DNA of 37,294 nucleotides from CAHJXF01 sp038240015 (GTDB taxonomy: Bacteria > Pseudomonadota > Gammaproteobacteria > Burkholderiales > Burkholderiaceae_D): the NCBI GenBank assembly GCA_038240015.1, contig JBBSEF010000025.1:1-37294 (forward strand), in the 5' to 3' direction. Numbering within the stretch: the stretch's first letter is position 1; every line of letters starts with the position of its first letter. Of the stretch, positions 34,236 through 37,294 are shown piece after piece. The notes beneath the pieces are model-generated. The model ran no database searches and was not told the origin of the DNA. It saw only the letters and a list, made by a program, of their open reading frames with translations. Position numbers and translations under genes: made by a program.

Positions 34236-35660
34236 ATGATGCGTTCGCTTTTTCTCCAGGCTCCCTCGTTCGATGGTTACGACGGCGGCGCGGGCGCGCG
34301 CTACCAGATGAAGCGCGAGGTGAAGTCGTTCTGGTATCCGACCTGGCTCGCGCAACCGGCTGCGCTGGTCGCTGGGTCGAAGCTGATCGACGCGCCCGCG
34401 CACGATCTGAGCTTCGACGACATCAAGCACGAGGCGTTCGAGCGCGACCTCATCGTCATCCACACGTCGACGCCATCGTTCCGCCAGGACGTTCATACCG
34501 CCGAGCTTTTCAAAGAGCTCAACCCCGCGCTCAAGATCGGCATGATCGGCGCCAAGGTCGCGGTGGACGCGCAGGGATCGCTTGCGGCCTCGACCGCAAT
34601 CGACTTCGTCGCGCGCAACGAGTTCGACTTCACCATCAAGGACGTCGCCGACGGTCTTCCGTTCAGCGACATCAAGGGCATCAGCTACCGCAGCGAAGCC
34701 GGCGAGATCGTCCACAACCCGGATCGCGCAGTGCTCGAGGACATGGACTCGCTGCCCTTCGTGAGCCCGATCTACAAGCGCGACCTGAAGATCGAAAAAT
34801 ATTTCGGCGGCTACCTCAAGCATCCTTACGTGAGCTTCTATACCGGCCGCGGCTGCAAGAGCCGCTGCACGTTCTGCCTGTGGCCGCAGACGGTCGGTGG
34901 CCACAACTACCGCACGCGCTCGATCCCGCACGTGATCGAGGAAGTGAATTACGTGATGCGCGAGATGCCCGAGGTCAAGGAGATCTTCTTCGACGACGAC
35001 ACGCTCACCGACAACCTTCCGCGCGTCGAAGCGCTGGCCGTCGAGCTCGGCAAGCTCGGTGTCGTTTGGTCTTGCAACGCCAAGGCGAACGTGCCGCACA
35101 AGTCCTTGAAGGTGATGAAGGACAACGGCCTGCGTCTGCTGCTGGTCGGCTACGAGAGCGGCAATCAGAAGATCCTGCACAACATCAAGAAGGGCCTGCG
35201 CGTCGATGTCGCGCGGCAGTTCACGAAGGACTGTCATGCGCTCGGCATCGTCATCCACGGCACCTTCATCCTCGGGCTTCCCGGCGAGTCAGAGGAGACG
35301 ATCGAAGAGACGATCCGCTACGCGATGGAGATCGATCCGTACACGATCCAGGTGTCGCTGGCGGCGCCTTATCCCGGCACCTTCCTCTACAGCCAGGCGA
35401 CCGAGAACGGCTGGTTCGACAGCACCGCTCAGCTGTTGACCAAGGGCGGCATCCAGATCGCGCAGTTGAGCTATCCGCATTTGCCTGCGTCGGTGATCTT
35501 CGACAAGGTGGAAGAGTTCTACAAGCGCTTCTACTTTCGCCCGCGCAAGATCGGCGCGATCGTCGGCGAGATGCTGCGCGACTTCGACATGATGAAGCGC
35601 CGCCTGCGGGAGGGCCTCGAGTTCTTCGAATTCCTGCGTCGGCGCAAAGAGGCCGCGTGA
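34236..35660 (+). CDS. hpnJ: Hopanoid radical SAM enzyme HpnJ
   Basis: Radical S-adenosylmethionine protein of 474 residues required to turn glucosamine-bearing bacteriohopanetetrol into the cyclitol ether form. The B12-binding-like N-terminal region precedes the radical SAM core. The 4Fe-4S motif CKSRCTFC lies in YTGRGCKSRCTFCLWPQT, near residue 210. Downstream motifs EIFFDDDTLTDNLPR and GTFILGLPGESEETIEET are typical of this class. The start follows GAGGAG at 34222-34227. The stop overlaps the GTG start of hpnK by four bases. Confidence 0.95.
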   Translation: MMRSLFLQAPSFDGYDGGAGARYQMKREVKSFWYPTWLAQPAALVAGSKLIDAPAHDLSFDDIKHEAFERDLIVIHTSTPSFRQDVHTAELFKELNPALKIGMIGAKVAVDAQGSLAASTAIDFVARNEFDFTIKDVADGLPFSDIKGISYRSEAGEIVHNPDRAVLEDMDSLPFVSPIYKRDLKIEKYFGGYLKHPYVSFYTGRGCKSRCTFCLWPQTVGGHNYRTRSIPHVIEEVNYVMREMPEVKEIFFDDDTLTDNLPRVEALAVELGKLGVVWSCNAKANVPHKSLKVMKDNGLRLLLVGYESGNQKILHNIKKGLRVDVARQFTKDCHALGIVIHGTFILGLPGESEETIEETIRYAMEIDPYTIQVSLAAPYPGTFLYSQATENGWFDSTAQLLTKGGIQIAQLSYPHLPASVIFDKVEEFYKRFYFRPRKIGAIVGEMLRDFDMMKRRLREGLEFFEFLRRRKEAA

Positions 35661-36481
35661 CGTCGCTGGTCGTGACCGCCGATGATTTCGGTGCGGCGAT
35701 CGAAGTGAACGAAGCGGTCGAGCTGGCGCATCGCGAAGGCATACTCACTGCCGCGAGCCTGATGGTTGGCGCACCCGCCGCGGCCGATGCGGTCGAGCGC
35801 GCTCGGCGCTTGCCGCGCCTTGGCGTGGGGCTGCATCTGGTGCTCGTGGAAGGACGACCGACGCTGCCGGTAGAGCAGGTCCCTGGCCTGGTTGATCAAC
35901 ACGGGATGTTTCTGACCAACATGGCGCTGGTGGGCTTGCGCATCGCACTGAGCGCGCGGGTGCGGCGTCAATTGCGCGCGGAGATCGAGGCGCAGTTTGC
36001 CGCCTTCTCCGCGACCGGGCTCGCGTTCGATCACGTCAACGCGCACAAGCACTTCCACGTCCATCCGTCGATCGCGGGAATGGTGCTGGACGCCGCCATG
36101 CGCCATGGCGTGCGCGCTCTGCGCGCACCGGTCGAGCCGGGCCGGCCGCGCGGTTCGGGCTGGTTGGCTGCGCCGTTCGCGCGATCGCTTCGCCATCGGG
36201 CGAGGCGGCGCGGCATGGTGACGCCAGACCGCGTCTTCGGTCTCGTCGACACGGGGCACATGACCGCCGAGCGAATCCGGGCTGCGGGCGTCGCGCTGCA
36301 CGAAGGTTTGAACGAGATCTATCTTCATCCCGCGACGCGCGACGATTTTCCCGGCCATGGTCCGGGCTATCGTCATCGAGCCGAACTCGAAGGGCTGCTC
36401 GACCCGGCCTCAAGGGCGGCGGTATCGACGCGCGGCGCGCGACTGGGAAGCTTCGCCAGTTTGCGAGGAGAAAACGCGTGA
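35657..36481 (+). CDS. hpnK: Hopanoid deacetylase HpnK
   Basis: YdjC/ChbG-like carbohydrate deacetylase of 274 residues, which removes the acetyl group from the N-acetylglucosamine added by HpnI. Metal-binding motifs are the N-terminal VVTADDFGAAIEVNEA (the DD pair) and HVNAHKHFHVHPSI. A later acidic and histidine motif is NEIYLHPAT. Translation starts at GTG 35657, overlapping the hpnJ stop (GTGA). The end overlaps a further short GTG-initiated frame. Confidence 0.93.
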   Translation: MTSLVVTADDFGAAIEVNEAVELAHREGILTAASLMVGAPAAADAVERARRLPRLGVGLHLVLVEGRPTLPVEQVPGLVDQHGMFLTNMALVGLRIALSARVRRQLRAEIEAQFAAFSATGLAFDHVNAHKHFHVHPSIAGMVLDAAMRHGVRALRAPVEPGRPRGSGWLAAPFARSLRHRARRRGMVTPDRVFGLVDTGHMTAERIRAAGVALHEGLNEIYLHPATRDDFPGHGPGYRHRAELEGLLDPASRAAVSTRGARLGSFASLRGENA

Positions 36482-36567
36482 CGCTCAACGTGCACGACAC
36501 TTATCGATCCGCGTTGACGCGCCTCGCATCTTTCATCGCACACGACGAGGCGGGAGCGCGCGTCTGA
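36478..36567 (+). CDS. 29-residue peptide frame between hpnK and hpnL
   Basis: A GTG overlapping the hpnK stop (GTGA, the same overlap seen at the hpnJ/hpnK junction) opens a 29-codon frame, VTLNVHDTYRSALTRLASFI followed by AHDEAGARV. Its stop overlaps the first codon of the hpnL frame as CTGA. I do not recognise the peptide. It may be a translational relay that couples hpnK to hpnL, or a remnant of a longer protein. Confidence 0.4.
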   Translation: MTLNVHDTYRSALTRLASFIAHDEAGARV

Positions 36568-37294
36568 AATCCTATGCCCGTGCAGCAATACTGCTCGCGA
36601 CCTTGCTCGGGCTGGCCGCAGCGGTGTGGGCGTTCGGTTCGGCCGGCCTCGACAGCATCATCGCGATCGCGCGGCGGCTAGGCGTTGCGGGCTTCCTCCT
36701 CTATTGCGTTTACTCGCTGGGTGTGTTCGGCTTGCTCGGCGCCGCGTGGCTCGCCGCCGCGGTGGGAGAGCGCCTGCCGCGGCTCGGACTGTTCACGTGG
36801 GCGCGGTTGATGCGCGAGGCGGCGTCGGACTTGCTGCCCTTCTCGCAGATCGGTGGGATCGTCGTCAGCGCGCGCATGTTGACCGCGAAAGGCATCGCGA
36901 GCTCGCGCGTCTATGCGTCGCTGATCGTCGACTTGACGACCGAGATGGCGAGCCAGTTGATCTTCACGTTGTTCGGCGTCGCCATCGTTGCATCGATCTT
37001 GATGGGCGGGGGCGAGGCTCGGTCGCTGCGCACGTTGGTGTTCGTCGGCGGCGCTATCATGATAGCAATCATGGGCGTGTTCGCCTTGGCACCAAGGTGG
37101 ATCCTGCCGTTGGCGGGGAGAATCGGGCAGCATGTGTTGCCAGGTTTCGTCGCCGCCACAGAGGAGATCGGCGCCGAACTGCGCGCGATCTATGCGCGAC
37201 GCGGGCGCGTCGCGCTGTCGTTCGCGATCAACCTGGCGGCGTGGGTGGCGAGCGCGACAGGGGCCTGGATTGTGCTCAGCTTGATGGATGTCGA
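36564..37294 (+). CDS. hpnL: Hopanoid-associated membrane protein HpnL (partial, runs off window)
   Basis: An open frame continuing past the window end, encoding a multi-span membrane protein of the HpnL/LPG-synthase-TM-like family. Visible parts are AAILLATLLGLAAAVWAFGS, AGFLLYCVYSLGVFGLLGAA, LLPFSQIGGIVVSARML and VYASLIVDLTTEMASQLIFT. Pairs of hydrophobic helices and the PFSQIGG segment fit the family. Its function in hopanoid modification or transport is not established. The frame has no ATG, GTG or TTG at the expected N-terminus. The best candidate is a CTG at 36564 (overlapping the preceding stop as CTGA), giving an N-terminus KSYARAAILLATLLGL; the first internal TTG (36603) would cut the first helix. 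Confidence 0.85.
   Translation, partial: MKSYARAAILLATLLGLAAAVWAFGSAGLDSIIAIARRLGVAGFLLYCVYSLGVFGLLGAAWLAAAVGERLPRLGLFTWARLMREAASDLLPFSQIGGIVVSARMLTAKGIASSRVYASLIVDLTTEMASQLIFTLFGVAIVASILMGGGEARSLRTLVFVGGAIMIAIMGVFALAPRWILPLAGRIGQHVLPGFVAATEEIGAELRAIYARRGRVALSFAINLAAWVASATGAWIVLSLMDV

Overview
This window looks like a chromosomal segment of a GC-rich betaproteobacterium, most likely a Burkholderiales member of the Burkholderia/Paraburkholderia/Caballeronia kind. The reasons are the strong GC3 bias, the hpnI-hpnJ-hpnK-hpnL hopanoid cluster, the gentisate route for 3-hydroxybenzoate, a two-Mop-domain ModE in a modABCE operon, and a small DNA-binding protein of a type I associate with this group. 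The taxonomic call is inference. I see no tRNA, rRNA, CRISPR array, intact insertion sequence or prophage.

Layout. (1) 1-4233: katG, then on the minus strand a PPK2-family polyphosphate kinase, a small membrane protein, and a second, truncated copy of the ppk2 3' end that brackets the membrane gene. (2) 4285-9550: glpK with two unusual insertions, facing a compact modABCE molybdate operon whose promoter carries a well-formed ModE box. (3) 9550-13029: a gentisate 1,2-dioxygenase, a DUF433 gene remnant and a 3-hydroxybenzoate 6-hydroxylase-like flavoprotein, with a divergent LysR regulator and a perfect LysR-type palindrome in between. (4) 13035-15279: a REP-like dispersed repeat, then a YeiH-like permease divergent from a YeiE/CysB-type LysR regulator, with two operator-like boxes between them. 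(5) 15361-18382: a translationally coupled three-gene operon of an unrecognised 141-residue protein, a double-domain KaiC-like ATPase and a soluble histidine kinase. (6) 18495-25080: a two-sided metabolic module. A GntR regulator and a 1061-residue FAD/Fe-S D-2-hydroxyacid dehydrogenase read leftward; a serine-glyoxylate-type aminotransferase and an MFS carrier read rightward. Twin TGCATGCA boxes lie between them. (7) 25108-25965: a RIO-type kinase. (8) 26138-31424: a B-type (ba3-like) haem-copper oxidase operon with three c-type cytochromes (seven CxxCH motifs), preceded by an FNR/Anr-like site. (9) 31455-32571: a small-gene region with two hairpin terminators and a strong minus-strand promoter driving a short transcript. 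(10) 32572-37294: a small HTH protein and then the hopanoid side-chain genes, the last (hpnL) running off the window.

The item closest to a little-described system is the KaiC-like/histidine-kinase/141-aa operon. Its KaiC lacks the phosphorylated Ser/Thr pair and one glutamate of each catalytic pair, and no kaiA or kaiB is present in the window. The cytochrome-rich oxidase operon and the short transcript at 32160-32521 are next. All homology statements rest on motifs recognised by eye; no database search was run.
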